A stretch of 64,000 nucleotides of DNA from an uncultured Clostridia bacterium. GTDB lineage: Bacteria > Bacillota > Clostridia > Christensenellales > Borkfalkiaceae. The DNA lies in the NCBI GenBank assembly GCA_947630115.1, contig CANRGG010000001.1:40620-104619 (forward strand). Reading direction: 5' to 3'. Below are positions 24,582 through 35,526 of the stretch, in pieces; position 1 is the first letter of the stretch, and the number at the start of each line of letters is the position of its first letter. The notes under the pieces are model-generated. The model did not search any database. It saw only the letters and a program-made list of their open reading frames with translations, and was not told the origin of the DNA. Position numbers and translations under genes: made by a program.

Positions 24582-26642
24582 ATGCAAAAAATCATCAAGA
24601 TCAGGAATTTGGACTGTGCGGCGTGCGCGGCGGAGCTTTCCGAGGAACTGAACGGGCTCGAAGGCATTTCCGACGCCGCCGCGGACTTTATCAACCAGCG
24701 CGTGAGCCTTTGCTATACCTCGCAGGAGGCGCTCGATAAGGCCCTCTATGCGATCGCGCACTTCGAGGAAGTGGAGATCGTGGACGGCGCGCCGCAGAAG
24801 AAGGAACGGCACCTCAAAGAGATCATCTCGATCGCCGTTTCCGCCGCATTTTTCGTCCCTGCCCTCGTCTGCGACCTTCTCGGTCTCAACGAATGGCTCG
24901 TGTTCGGGCTCTTTTTCGCGTCCTTTGCGGCGGCGGGCTGGTCGGTGATCTGGAAAACGCTGCATTTCCGGGGACTTTCCTCCTTTTTCGACGAGAATTT
25001 CCTCATGACGGTCGCCTCCGTCGCGGCGTTTGCGATCCGCGAGTCCATGGAGGGCGCGGCAGTCATGCTGCTCTATCAGATCGGCGAACTCTTGCAGAGC
25101 CTCGCGGTCGGCTCTTCGCGCGGCGAGATCAAAAAACTCCTCGAAATGAAGAGCGATTCGGCGATCTTGCTCGAAGGGGAGAACCAGCGGGAGGTTTCCC
25201 CCGACGATCTGAAAGTGGGGGACGTCATTCTCATCCGCAAGGGCGACAAGGTGCCCGTCGACTGCACTTTGATCGACGGCGCGGCTTCGCTCGACACAAA
25301 ATCGCTGACGGGCGAGGCTTATCTCAAAGAAGTCGAAGCGGGCGCCGAGCTTTTGAGCGGCTGCGTGAACGCGGGCAACGCCGTCAAGGCGCGGGTCTTG
25401 CGGCTGTCTTCGGACAGCGCGGTCGCAAAGATCCTCAATATGGTGGAAAATTCTTCCGCAAAAAAGGCGAAGCCCGAGAAATTCATCACGAAATTCGCGC
25501 GGATCTACACCCCCGTCGTGGTGCTGCTCGCCCTCGTCATCGCGCTCGTGCCGCCGCTCTTCCAGGGCTTCAACTTCACGACCTGGATCGTCCCCGCCAT
25601 CGAATTTTTGGTCATTTCCTGTCCCTGCGCGCTCATTATTTCGGTGCCGCTCACCTATTTTTCGGGCGTGGGGGCGCTTGCTCGGCACGGCATCTTGACG
25701 AAGGGCGCGGTCTATCTCGACGAACTTGCGAAGGTCAAGGTCGCCGCGTTCGACAAGACGGGCACCCTCACCGAAGGCAGATTTTCGGTCGTGAAAGTGA
25801 ACGGCGGAGAACGCGCGCTGTTGCTTGCGGCCTGTGCGGAAAAGGCGTCCTCCCATCCCTTGGCGCAGGCGTTTGCGGGCGTTGAGACCGATCTTCGCGC
25901 CGAATGCGTCGAGGAGATCTCCGGCATGGGGCTTTGCGCAAAGATCGACGGGCGGGAAGTCCTCGTGGGAAGTCTGAGGCTGATGAGGGAGCGGGGGATC
26001 CCGGCTGAACCGGTCGAGACGCTCTCCTCCGTCGTCTATGTGGCGGAGGACGGGAACCTGCTCGGCAGCGTGGAGATCGAGGACAAGATCCGTCAGGAGG
26101 CGCATTCCGCCCTCCAGGAGATCAAGAGCTGCGGCGTGGAGCGGACGGCGGTGCTCACGGGGGATTCCCGTGCGCGGGCGGAAAAGGTGTTGAAGGGGCT
26201 CCCCGTCGACGAGATCCATGCCGATCTTCTTCCCGAAGAGAAGCCGAAGTATGCGCGGGGACTCAAAGCGCGGGGGAAACTTCTGTATGTCGGGGACGGC
26301 GTGAACGACACGCCCGTCATGGCGGAGAGCGACGTCTCGGCGGCGATGGGGGCGCTCGGGAGCGACGCGGCGATCGAGGCGAGCGATTTCGTCCTCGCAA
26401 GCGACAGCCTCTCCGTCCTTCCCAAGGCGATCAAGGGCGCGAAAAAGACGCGGAAGATCGTCGCAGAGAATATCGTCTTTTCGATCTCGGTGAAGGTCGC
26501 GTTGATGGTGGTTTCGGTCGTCGGGGTGGCGATCGGCGGAGCGTTTTCCCTTCCCATCTGGGCGGCGGTATTCGGCGACGTGGGCGTCATGCTGCTGGCG
26601 GTGCTCAATTCCATGAGAATGCGCGCCAAAATCAGGGCATAA
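24582..26642 (+). CDS. Zn/Cd/Pb-exporting P1B-type ATPase (ZntA/CadA-like)
   Basis: ATP-driven metal efflux pump in the membrane. One N-terminal heavy-metal domain with LDCAAC (Cys12 and Cys15), six to eight membrane helices, the CPC metal motif ISCPCALIISVPL (about 345-358), the phosphorylation site FDKTGTLTEG (Asp about 391), and the hinge GDGVNDTPVM (about 571). The last helices contain NIVFSISVK and FGDVG, whose aspartate is the zinc-group hallmark. 686 residues is normal. GGAGG precedes the ATG. It is the effector gene of the ArsR-controlled operon. Confidence 0.94.
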   Translation: MQKIIKIRNLDCAACAAELSEELNGLEGISDAAADFINQRVSLCYTSQEALDKALYAIAHFEEVEIVDGAPQKKERHLKEIISIAVSAAFFVPALVCDLLGLNEWLVFGLFFASFAAAGWSVIWKTLHFRGLSSFFDENFLMTVASVAAFAIRESMEGAAVMLLYQIGELLQSLAVGSSRGEIKKLLEMKSDSAILLEGENQREVSPDDLKVGDVILIRKGDKVPVDCTLIDGAASLDTKSLTGEAYLKEVEAGAELLSGCVNAGNAVKARVLRLSSDSAVAKILNMVENSSAKKAKPEKFITKFARIYTPVVVLLALVIALVPPLFQGFNFTTWIVPAIEFLVISCPCALIISVPLTYFSGVGALARHGILTKGAVYLDELAKVKVAAFDKTGTLTEGRFSVVKVNGGERALLLAACAEKASSHPLAQAFAGVETDLRAECVEEISGMGLCAKIDGREVLVGSLRLMRERGIPAEPVETLSSVVYVAEDGNLLGSVEIEDKIRQEAHSALQEIKSCGVERTAVLTGDSRARAEKVLKGLPVDEIHADLLPEEKPKYARGLKARGKLLYVGDGVNDTPVMAESDVSAAMGALGSDAAIEASDFVLASDSLSVLPKAIKGAKKTRKIVAENIVFSISVKVALMVVSVVGVAIGGAFSLPIWAAVFGDVGVMLLAVLNSMRMRAKIRA

Positions 26643-26652
26643 GGAGAGAAAA

Positions 26653-27261
26653 ATGACGGAAAAGACGATCGTGGCGGCAACGGGCAACGCCCATAAACTT
26701 CGGGAATTCCGGGAGATCTTGACGGGGTTTACGATCCTTTCGCAGCGGGAGGCGGGATTTTGCGGCGAGGTGGAGGAGACGGGCGAAACGTTTGCGGAGA
26801 ACGCCCTTTTGAAAGCGCGTGCCGTTTCGGCGGCGACCGGGCTTCCCGCCCTTGCGGACGACAGCGGGCTCTGCGTGGACGCGCTCGGGGGCGCGCCCGG
26901 CGTTTACAGCGCGAGATATTCCGCACGCCGCGGCTTCTGCGGGACGGATCCTAAAAAGACCGACGAAAACAATCGGCTTTGCCTGCTGCGGGATCTTTCG
27001 GGGGCGGCGGACCGGCGGGCGCATTTTTGCTGCGCGGTCGCGCTCGTGTTTCCGGACGGCAGAGAATTCACCGCCGAGGGCAGCGCGCAGGGAACGATCT
27101 TGCAAGAGGAGCGCGGCGAGGGGGGGTTCGGCTATGACAGCCTGTTTTGGAGCGAAGAGCTTGGCATGACCTTTGCCTCCGCGAACGAGGTGCAGAAAAA
27201 CGCCGTCTCCCACCGCGGCAGAGCACTCCGCGCGCTTGCCGAAAGATTGAAAGGGGTTTGA
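26653..27261 (+). CDS. rdgB: XTP/dITP diphosphatase (Ham1/RdgB)
   Basis: Removes non-canonical purine nucleotides (ITP, dITP, XTP). The 202-residue protein has ATGNAHKLREF (about 9-19), the EETGETFAENALLKA signature (about 40), LADDSGLCVDALGGAPGVYS (catalytic Asp about 74-75) and the C-terminal GYDSLFW and SHRGRALRAL. It follows the ATPase by ten bases and may share its mRNA. A 63-bp in-frame tandem duplication covers its last codons and stop. Confidence 0.94.
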   Translation: MTEKTIVAATGNAHKLREFREILTGFTILSQREAGFCGEVEETGETFAENALLKARAVSAATGLPALADDSGLCVDALGGAPGVYSARYSARRGFCGTDPKKTDENNRLCLLRDLSGAADRRAHFCCAVALVFPDGREFTAEGSAQGTILQEERGEGGFGYDSLFWSEELGMTFASANEVQKNAVSHRGRALRALAERLKGV

Positions 27262-27340
27262 TCTTCGAAAGAGATTTGCGGCAGGACGCTCCGCGCACTT
27301 GCCGAAAGATTGAAAGGGGTTTGATCTTCGAAAGAGAAGC
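27215..27340 (+). repeat. 63-bp tandem duplication of the rdgB 3' end
   Basis: Two copies, 27215-27277 and 27278-27340. Both begin GCGGCAG and contain CTTGCCGAAAGATTGAAAGG and the same stop codon context. The period is 21 codons, so the second copy repeats the last residues in frame behind the first stop. Confidence 0.9.
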
Positions 27341-27376
27341 CGCCGCGCGTTGAAAACGCGCGGCGGCGGCCTTTTT
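27339..27376 (+). terminator. Intrinsic terminator after rdgB
   Basis: Stem GCCGCCGCGCG / CGCGCGGCGGC (11 bp), seven-base loop, then GGCC and five T. It abuts the duplicated rdgB end. Confidence 0.8.
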
Positions 27377-27423
27377 CGTCCTTTTTAAGTTTTATTTCGT
27401 TCTTTTCGTGTATCGTTTCTTTT

Positions 27424-28575
27424 TTATGGGGCGGAACTCTCTTTTTTCTTCCGGACAGCGCCGTGGATGATCTCGAAAATGTTGATCCCGATCCCCGAAA
27501 GGATATAGACATAGTAGGTCAGGAACCGCCAGACGAGAATGACCCAGCCGACGACCGAGCCGATCCCCGCGACGGTGACGAACACAAGCGAGCTCGCCGC
27601 CTCCGCCGCGCCCGTGTTGCCGGGAGTCGGAATGAGCAGCGCGGTGTACCGCGTGATGACGACGAGGCAGGCGATCTGGATGGCAAGGGAAAGCGTCGGC
27701 TCGACGTTCCCGATCGCGATCACCGCAAAGAAGGGGATCAAGAAAAAGAGCAGGCTTTCGAGAATGCACAGCAAACAGAGCGGCAAAAATTTGTAGAGCT
27801 TTTTGACGAACAGCTTCAACGCCGCGCTGTATTCGGTCAATTCGCGCACATATTTGATCTTGGTCAGATACGGTTTTTTGACGAGCTTAAACTTCGCCAG
27901 AAAATTGACGAGCACGGCGATGATCTTTTTGCAGGGCCCGGGAAAGACGGAAAAGAGAATGATCGCCGCCGGCAGGGAAAGATTGATGACAAGGGAGATC
28001 CAGCTGATGATGAGAACGGTCAGATTGACGGCGTTCGTTTCAAGATATCGGGGGGTGAGACAGAGAAGAATGACGGAGAGCGTCGTCAGAAAGAAAATGC
28101 TGATGATGTATTTGACGATCGGGATCGCCGAAGCAGCGCCCCGCGGGATCTGTTTTTTATGCAGATAGTAGATCTGGAAAGGTTGTCCGCCCGTGCTCAT
28201 CGGGGTGATCCCGTCGTAATATTTGCCGAGCAGCATCGTCTTGACCGAAGTGCCGAAGCGAAATTTCCCTGTGTAAACTTTGAGAAGATAGGAATATTTG
28301 GCGCTTTCCGTGAGGACATAGAGCGCCACGACCCCCAAAAGCAGCGCAAAGAGAGGATAGTTGATGGCCCTTAAAAGCTGCGGCAGGGAGAGCTGGGGAT
28401 ATTCTTCGCCCGTGAGGTAGTCTCCGAGCGTCAAGAGCAGGGCGATCGAAACCGCCACGAGCAAGAGCAGCAGGACCGTCTTGATCCACCAAAGTTTTGT
28501 GTTCCGACGGGTGATCTCGGGCGCATGGATCTCGGGATCGGGAAGATCGTCGGATAAATTCGATCCCTCGGGCAT
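27424..28575 (-). CDS. Lysylphosphatidylglycerol synthase-type transmembrane (UPF0104/MprF flippase-like) protein
   Basis: A 383-residue membrane protein with about eight helices and a basic C terminus. Family landmarks are LLGKYYDGITPMSTGGQPFQ (about 120-139) and IPTPGNTGAAEA (about 312). These match the flippase-like half of MprF; the synthase half is absent, so it may move a lipid or be a stand-alone UPF0104 protein. Substrate is unknown. GGGGGAGAAGT precedes the ATG. It has its own promoter upstream (-35 TTGCCA, -10 TAAAAT) although it also lies behind the DMT and HAD genes. Confidence 0.85.
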   Translation of the reverse strand: MPEGSNLSDDLPDPEIHAPEITRRNTKLWWIKTVLLLLLVAVSIALLLTLGDYLTGEEYPQLSLPQLLRAINYPLFALLLGVVALYVLTESAKYSYLLKVYTGKFRFGTSVKTMLLGKYYDGITPMSTGGQPFQIYYLHKKQIPRGAASAIPIVKYIISIFFLTTLSVILLCLTPRYLETNAVNLTVLIISWISLVINLSLPAAIILFSVFPGPCKKIIAVLVNFLAKFKLVKKPYLTKIKYVRELTEYSAALKLFVKKLYKFLPLCLLCILESLLFFLIPFFAVIAIGNVEPTLSLAIQIACLVVITRYTALLIPTPGNTGAAEAASSLVFVTVAGIGSVVGWVILVWRFLTYYVYILSGIGINIFEIIHGAVRKKKESSAP

Positions 28576-28608
28576 ACTTCTCCCCCCTTTTTGACCGTGT
28601 CATCAATG

Positions 28609-28637
28609 ATTTTAGCATAAATGGCGGGTTTTGGCAA
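28609..28637 (-). promoter_or_regulatory. Sigma-A-like promoter of the UPF0104 gene (minus strand)
   Basis: On the minus strand TTGCCA, 17 bases, TAAAAT; about 33 bases before the ATG. Confidence 0.65.
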
Positions 28638-28646
28638 GCGAAAGGC

Positions 28647-29636
28647 TCACCCGCCCGGCGGGATCTCTTGCGTTTTTTCATCGGCGCCCGGTTCTTCCGC
28701 CGTTCCCCTCGGTTCTTCTTCCGCCGTCTCCGCCGGCTGCGGGGAGACCGGCGAGGAATGGGCCTTTTTCGTCTCATGGAGATGGATCGCCCATTTGGCG
28801 AACGCCGCCGCGATGATGATCGCATAGCCAACAAAGCTCCACTTGTCTGGGATCTGATCGAGGACGAAATAGCCGAGCACTGCCGCAAAGAGCACCTGCG
28901 CATAGTCGAACACGGCGATCTCCTTGGCGGGCGCCTGGCGGTATGCCGCGGTGATACAGAACTGCCCGACCGTCGCGGAGACGCCGGAGAGCACGAGATA
29001 GAGGAGCTGAAGCCCCGTCATCGGCGTGTAGCCCGCGATGAAGAAGGGGAGGGCGACGAGGGTCGAGAACGCCGAGAAGAAAAACACCGTCATCATGCCG
29101 CGCTCGCCCTTGATCCCAAGGATCCGCACGCAGGTATAGGCAAAGCCCGCGCAGGCGCCGCTCAAAAATCCCGAAAGGGCGGGGAGCACCTGCAAGTCGA
29201 AGGAGGGGCGCACGACGCACATCGCGCCGCCGAAGGCGACGAGAACGAGCAGGATCTCCCAGATGCGCGGCTTTTCTTTGAGCAGAAACACCGAGAAGAG
29301 AACGGCGAAGAAGGGGGAAAGTTTATTCAGAATGGAGGCGTCCGAAATGCTGCCGAGACGGTCGATCGCATAAAAATTGAGGATGACGCCGAAAAATCCG
29401 AGAAGAGAGCGCAAGAGCAGCCACGGAATGCAGCCTTTGCTGTGGATTTTGAATTTCTCCTTGGAAAAGAGCAGCACAAAAAAGACGATGAACGCCGCAA
29501 ACAGGTTGCGGAAGAACACCTTCTGCATGGTTGGCAGCGCGCCCGCGAGATTGACGAACAGATTCATGCCCGCAAAGCCCGCCGCCGCGCCCAAGATAAA
29601 CAGGATCCCAAGTCCCTTGCTGCCTCTTTTTTCCAT
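28647..29636 (-). CDS. EamA/DMT-family transporter
   Basis: A 329-residue protein with ten hydrophobic helices in two EamA repeats (about 8-140 and 150-290). Examples are FRNLFAAFIVFFVLLFS and the family-typical ILNKLSPFFAVLFSVFLLKE; in the second half VFDYAQVLFAAVLGYFVLDQ. The last 35 residues are a hydrophilic Pro/Glu tail. Drug/metabolite exporter or amino-acid exporter are possible; nothing in the sequence fixes the substrate. It starts three bases after the HAD gene ends, so the two are one operon. Confidence 0.85.
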   Translation of the reverse strand: MEKRGSKGLGILFILGAAAGFAGMNLFVNLAGALPTMQKVFFRNLFAAFIVFFVLLFSKEKFKIHSKGCIPWLLLRSLLGFFGVILNFYAIDRLGSISDASILNKLSPFFAVLFSVFLLKEKPRIWEILLVLVAFGGAMCVVRPSFDLQVLPALSGFLSGACAGFAYTCVRILGIKGERGMMTVFFFSAFSTLVALPFFIAGYTPMTGLQLLYLVLSGVSATVGQFCITAAYRQAPAKEIAVFDYAQVLFAAVLGYFVLDQIPDKWSFVGYAIIIAAAFAKWAIHLHETKKAHSSPVSPQPAETAEEEPRGTAEEPGADEKTQEIPPGG

Positions 29637-29639
29637 TGC

Positions 29640-30314
29640 TTAACTATTATAATCGGTTTTTTCCGTGAAAAGTTCTTCGAAGGAAGAGAGGAAGAGATCG
29701 GCCTCTTCTTTCAGCGCCGCTTCGTCGCAAAAGGAGGCGGGGTCGGACACCGCGACCGTGTAAAAGCCCCCCCGTTTCGCGCTTCCGATCCCGAGAAGAA
29801 TGTCCTCGAACACGGCGCAGTGTTCGGGCGGGAGCCCCAGCCGTTCCGCCGCGAGCAGATAGACGTCCGGGAAGGCCTTGCCCCGTTTTGCCTCGCTCGT
29901 TTCGGCGATCGCGGAAAAGAGCGAGGCCGCCCCGCAGCGGGAGAGCGCGGGCAGGAACAGTTCGCGCGCCGAAGAGGTCGCGATCGCAAGCCGGATGCCC
30001 GCCGCATGAAGTTTTTTCAGCGCTTCGAGCGCGAAGGGCTTCATTTCGACGCGCAGGGCGTACTCTTCGCGCACCATCTCCCGCCATTCCCGCACCAGAT
30101 CTTCGGGCGACTCGCGCAGCGAAAAGGTGTTTTTGGTATAGACCGCCGCCTCGGAAAGCTCCATCGCCTTCACGATATGCAGATAATTGTCGGGCAGCGG
30201 AATGGACCGCTTGGCAAAAAACCGCGTGTCCACCGTCTGCCAGACATGCAAGGAATCGAGTAGAGTGCCGTCGAGGTCGAAGATCGCGCCCCGAATGGTT
30301 CCGGGAAGTTTCAT
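29640..30314 (-). CDS. HAD-superfamily phosphatase, beta-phosphoglucomutase-like; leaderless
   Basis: A 224-residue HAD hydrolase with motif I FDLDGTLLDS (Asp12 and Asp14), a helical C1 cap (about 20-85), motif II IATSSAR, motif III lysine in KAFPDVYLLAAERL and motif IV FEDILLGIGSAKRGG. A sugar- or nucleotide-phosphate phosphatase is likely. The ATG follows a consensus promoter's -10 box by eight bases with no Shine-Dalgarno site, so the mRNA is predicted to be leaderless. It is the first gene of the operon with the DMT transporter. Confidence 0.88.
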   Translation of the reverse strand: MKLPGTIRGAIFDLDGTLLDSLHVWQTVDTRFFAKRSIPLPDNYLHIVKAMELSEAAVYTKNTFSLRESPEDLVREWREMVREEYALRVEMKPFALEALKKLHAAGIRLAIATSSARELFLPALSRCGAASLFSAIAETSEAKRGKAFPDVYLLAAERLGLPPEHCAVFEDILLGIGSAKRGGFYTVAVSDPASFCDEAALKEEADLFLSSFEELFTEKTDYNS

Positions 30315-30322
30315 ACCTATTT

Positions 30323-30351
30323 ATTATATCCTCGAAAGAGAGCGATGTCAA
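30323..30351 (-). promoter_or_regulatory. Consensus promoter of the leaderless HAD gene (minus strand)
   Basis: On the minus strand TTGACA, 17-base spacer, TATAAT, then eight bases and ATG. Confidence 0.9.
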
Positions 30352-30386
30352 CAAAATCAAGAGATGGAATTTTTTGTGCAAAACAG

Positions 30387-30415
30387 TTTACAAAATGAAG
30401 AAATTATGATATAAT
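30387..30415 (+). promoter_or_regulatory. Consensus promoter of the leaderless HMA gene
   Basis: TTTACA at 30387, 17-base spacer, TATAAT at 30410, then six bases and the ATG at 30422. It is divergent to the HAD promoter, with about 35 bases between the two -35 boxes. Confidence 0.9.
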
Positions 30416-30421
30416 CGGGAC

Positions 30422-30646
30422 ATGAAACGGGTGATCGAAGTGGAGGGAATGTGTTGTGCGCGCTGCGCGGAGCGGGCGGAGAAGAAGCTGCTCCTGCTCT
30501 CCGGCGTGCAGGGCGCAAAGGCAAAGTTCAAAAAGGGGATCATCTTCGTCGAGAGCGATCTTCCCGATGAAACGCTTGCAGAGTGCGTGACGGCGGCGGG
30601 CTTTACGGTCAAGGCGATCCGCGCGCGGCAGGGACTGTTCTCCTGA
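30422..30646 (+). CDS. Stand-alone heavy-metal-associated (HMA) domain protein; leaderless
   Basis: A 74-residue ferredoxin-fold metal-binding protein with the loop GMCCARC (Cys11/Cys12 and Cys15). The usual motif is MxCxxC; here an extra Cys gives CCARC. It resembles CopZ-type copper chaperones, but no copper ATPase is encoded in the window. The predicted transcription start coincides with the A of the ATG (six bases after TATAAT) and no Shine-Dalgarno site is present. A Pr6Pr-like membrane protein follows closely. Confidence 0.88.
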   Translation: MKRVIEVEGMCCARCAERAEKKLLLLSGVQGAKAKFKKGIIFVESDLPDETLAECVTAAGFTVKAIRARQGLFS

Positions 30647-30669
30647 AATTTCAAAAAAGAGGAATGGAT

Positions 30670-31440
30670 ATGCAAAAAAGTATTTTGGTTCGGCTGATCT
30701 ATCGGGTGATCCTCTGCGTGGTCTCGGCGTTTGCCTGCCTGCTCTCTTTGGGGATCTTTTACATCGGCAAAAACGGCGGGAACACCTTCTCCTGGGGGTT
30801 TTTGAAGTACTATACCAACCTTTCCAACTATTTTGTGTTCGTCGTCTCGGCGATCGTCCTGCATAACACGGTAAAGAGCGCGCGGGAAGGCGGACAGGAA
30901 CGGGAGAACGGCAAACTTGCGACGTTCAAATTCATGACGGTCGTCATGATCCTCGTCACCTTTCTCGTCGTCATCTTTCTGCTCCAAAGCCCCTTTACGG
31001 CGGATTTTTGGCTGGATCTCGGCAACATGTCCTATCATTTCGCTGCGCCGCTGCTCTTTATCTTTGATTATTTCCTCTTTGACAAAAAGCGCACCCTCTC
31101 GGTGTTCACCCCCCTTTTAAGCCTCGTCATTCCGCTCGTCTATGTGGGGTATATCTTCCTTCTCGGCGCGGTGATCCCCGATTTTGCCTATCCCTATTTC
31201 TTTTTAGACGTTCATACGCTCGGCTATGGGGGAGTCTGCCTGTGGGTGCTGGCGCTTCTCGGCGTGTTCACTGTGCTCGGCTATCTTCTCTGGTTTTACA
31301 ACCGGCTGGATAGGATCGACGGAAAATGGAGATTGGATCTTCATGGGATCCTCCGCCCCGGAAAAGCGGAGAGCGGGGAGACGGATGAAGAGCCTGCGGC
31401 AAAGGAGACGGAGCCAAATAGCGGGGACAGCGCCGCATAA
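30670..31440 (+). CDS. Pr6Pr-like membrane protein
   Basis: A 256-residue protein with six membrane helices and a hydrophilic Glu-rich tail. It matches the Pr6Pr family pattern: YYTNLSNYFVF after helix 1, HFAAPLLFIFDYFLFDKK near the middle, and YPYFFLDVHTLGYGG before the last helix. The function of the family is unknown. I use the ATG six bases after AGAGGA; another ATG lies two codons upstream. It is the second gene behind the HMA protein promoter. The stop codon lies in a 25-bp tandem duplication. Confidence 0.8.
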   Translation: MQKSILVRLIYRVILCVVSAFACLLSLGIFYIGKNGGNTFSWGFLKYYTNLSNYFVFVVSAIVLHNTVKSAREGGQERENGKLATFKFMTVVMILVTFLVVIFLLQSPFTADFWLDLGNMSYHFAAPLLFIFDYFLFDKKRTLSVFTPLLSLVIPLVYVGYIFLLGAVIPDFAYPYFFLDVHTLGYGGVCLWVLALLGVFTVLGYLLWFYNRLDRIDGKWRLDLHGILRPGKAESGETDEEPAAKETEPNSGDSAA

Positions 31441-31472
31441 AGCCGAAAAGGACAGCGCGGCATAGCCGAAAA
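31425..31472 (+). repeat. 25-bp tandem duplication at the Pr6Pr gene 3' end
   Basis: Two copies of GGACAGCGCCGCAT..AGCCGAAAA start at 31425 and 31450. The first contains the stop codon; the second has a two-base deletion. Confidence 0.75.
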
Positions 31473-31490
31473 AGTTTCTGCGAAAAACAG

Positions 31491-31519
31491 TTGCATTTTT
31501 TTCGCGGAATGGATATAAT
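31491..31519 (+). promoter_or_regulatory. Promoter of the ileS T-box leader
   Basis: TTGCAT at 31491, 17-base spacer, TATAAT at 31514. It lies about 30 bases before the first T-box helix. Confidence 0.88.
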
Positions 31520-31549
31520 AGAGGAAAACAAAATCCAAAAGGCGCTTAC

Positions 31550-31793
31550 AAAGGACAGGTCTTTTCCGGAAAAGCCGCTCAAAGAGAGTTCCCGCAAGGT
31601 GAGAGGGGAGCAGCGGCGCGGAGAAGGTATCCCCTTTCAGCCTGCGGGGGGAAAATCGGAGTAACCCCGCACGGTCTCGCGGACCGTGATCCCCGCGGCA
31701 AATGTCTGTTTGTTTTGGTGGTTGATATGCTTTCGCGTATTCCAAAACGCGGAGGCTTTTATTTTCGGACGGCCGGAAAGGCGCGCCGTTCCG
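31550..31793 (+). ncRNA. T-box riboswitch (isoleucine specifier) in the ileS leader
   Basis: This fills most of the 367-base gap before ileS. Stem I is closed by AAAGG (31550) with CCTTT (31633). The specifier loop 3' side ends in ATC (31629-31631), an Ile codon. Above it TTTTCC pairs with GGAGAA and GCCGCT with AGCGGC, and the distal part has the T-box-typical AAGAGAG and AGGTGAGAG. The antiterminator is GTTTTGG (31712) / CCAAAAC (31742), with the bulge TGGT (31719-31722) that can pair with the ACCA end of uncharged tRNA-Ile, and an inner stem ATATGC / GCGTAT. A hairpin CGGACGGC / GCCGTTCCG ends just before the Shine-Dalgarno site; it lacks a U-run, so control may be translational. Confidence 0.88.
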
Positions 31794-31807
31794 CCAAGGA
31801 GGGTATC

Positions 31808-34924
<3,117 letters not shown>

Positions 34925-34947
34925 CCTGAAAATAAGAGATCATATGG

Positions 34948-34988
34948 AGCGGCGCGCAAAGGGTTCCCCTTTGCGCGCCGCTATTTTT
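34948..34988 (+). terminator. Intrinsic terminator of ileS
   Basis: Long stem AGCGGCGCGCAAAGG / CCTTTGCGCGCCGCT followed by ATTTTTAT. Confidence 0.92.
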
Positions 34989-35001
34989 ATGCGTGTTTGA
35001 A

Positions 35002-35433
35002 TCAATCATCGAGTATAGTCTTTTTTTCACCCGCAAGCTTTTGCAAATAATATATTTCTAAAATTTTTTGGGATATAACCGCGTTTAAGACGAAACACAA
35101 AATAATGCTACTGATGATCCCGATCAACATCCATATGCACCATGCCCCTATTCCGCCGAATCCAAAAATTCCTATTGCAAAGCTGTCGACGAGTCCCCAA
35201 ACGAAAAATAAGAAAATCTCAAGAAGTGCCAAAATTAAGGGTAGTCGTATTAGGAATTGAAGCCGGGAGAGATAATAATCAAGTTCGGACTGGGAAGATG
35301 TGCTTTCTTTTGTTACCGAGGAGTTTCCCTTGTCGTCCTTCGAAGAGGACTTGATCTCGTCATTTGTGACGGGATCGGGTTGGTTTTCCGTCGAAGAAAT
35401 GTTTTCTTCTGATGAAAATGTTTCATGATCCAT
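35002..35433 (-). CDS. AT-rich small membrane protein, divergent from an XRE repressor
   Basis: Not recognised. The 143-residue protein has a Ser/Asp/Glu-rich hydrophilic N-terminal half (1-55) and two hydrophobic segments: LPLILALLEIFLFFVWGLV (about 64-82) and a Gly-rich long one ending SSIILCFVLNAVIS. The DNA is visibly richer in A and T than its neighbours, with different codon choice, which suggests recent acquisition. AAGGAAGG precedes the ATG. The promoter faces away from the XRE gene and holds a perfect 14-bp operator between its -35 and -10 boxes. A small effector under repressor control is the simplest reading. Confidence 0.7.
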   Translation of the reverse strand: MDHETFSSEENISSTENQPDPVTNDEIKSSSKDDKGNSSVTKESTSSQSELDYYLSRLQFLIRLPLILALLEIFLFFVWGLVDSFAIGIFGFGGIGAWCIWMLIGIISSIILCFVLNAVISQKILEIYYLQKLAGEKKTILDD

Positions 35434-35463
35434 TTTTTGAGTTCCTTCCTTTGTTTTTGAATC

Positions 35464-35493
35464 ATTATATCATACCTAATTAGGTACTGTCAA
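35464..35493 (-). promoter_or_regulatory. Promoter of the AT-rich membrane protein gene (minus strand)
   Basis: On the minus strand TTGACA (35488-35493), 18-base spacer, TATAAT (35464-35469). The spacer is almost filled by operator 1. Confidence 0.88.
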
Positions 35494-35507
35494 TACCTTT
35501 TAAGGTA
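35473..35507. promoter_or_regulatory. Paired operators in the XRE/membrane protein divergent promoter
   Basis: Operator 1 is TACCTAATTAGGTA (35473-35486), a perfect palindrome. Operator 2 is TACCTTTTAAGGTA (35494-35507) with perfect 6-bp arms. Centres are 21 bp apart, two helical turns, so two dimers could bind on one face. Operator 2 lies in the spacer region of the XRE promoter. Confidence 0.8.
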
Positions 35508-35514
35508 CTTTGCA

Positions 35515-35520
35515 TATAAT
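35515..35520 (+). promoter_or_regulatory. -10 box of the XRE gene, six bases before its ATG
   Basis: TATAAT at 35515-35520 with six bases to the ATG at 35527. The -35 position (AATACC) is poor, so the promoter is weak or depends on an activator. Confidence 0.7.
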
Positions 35521-35526
35521 AATTCT

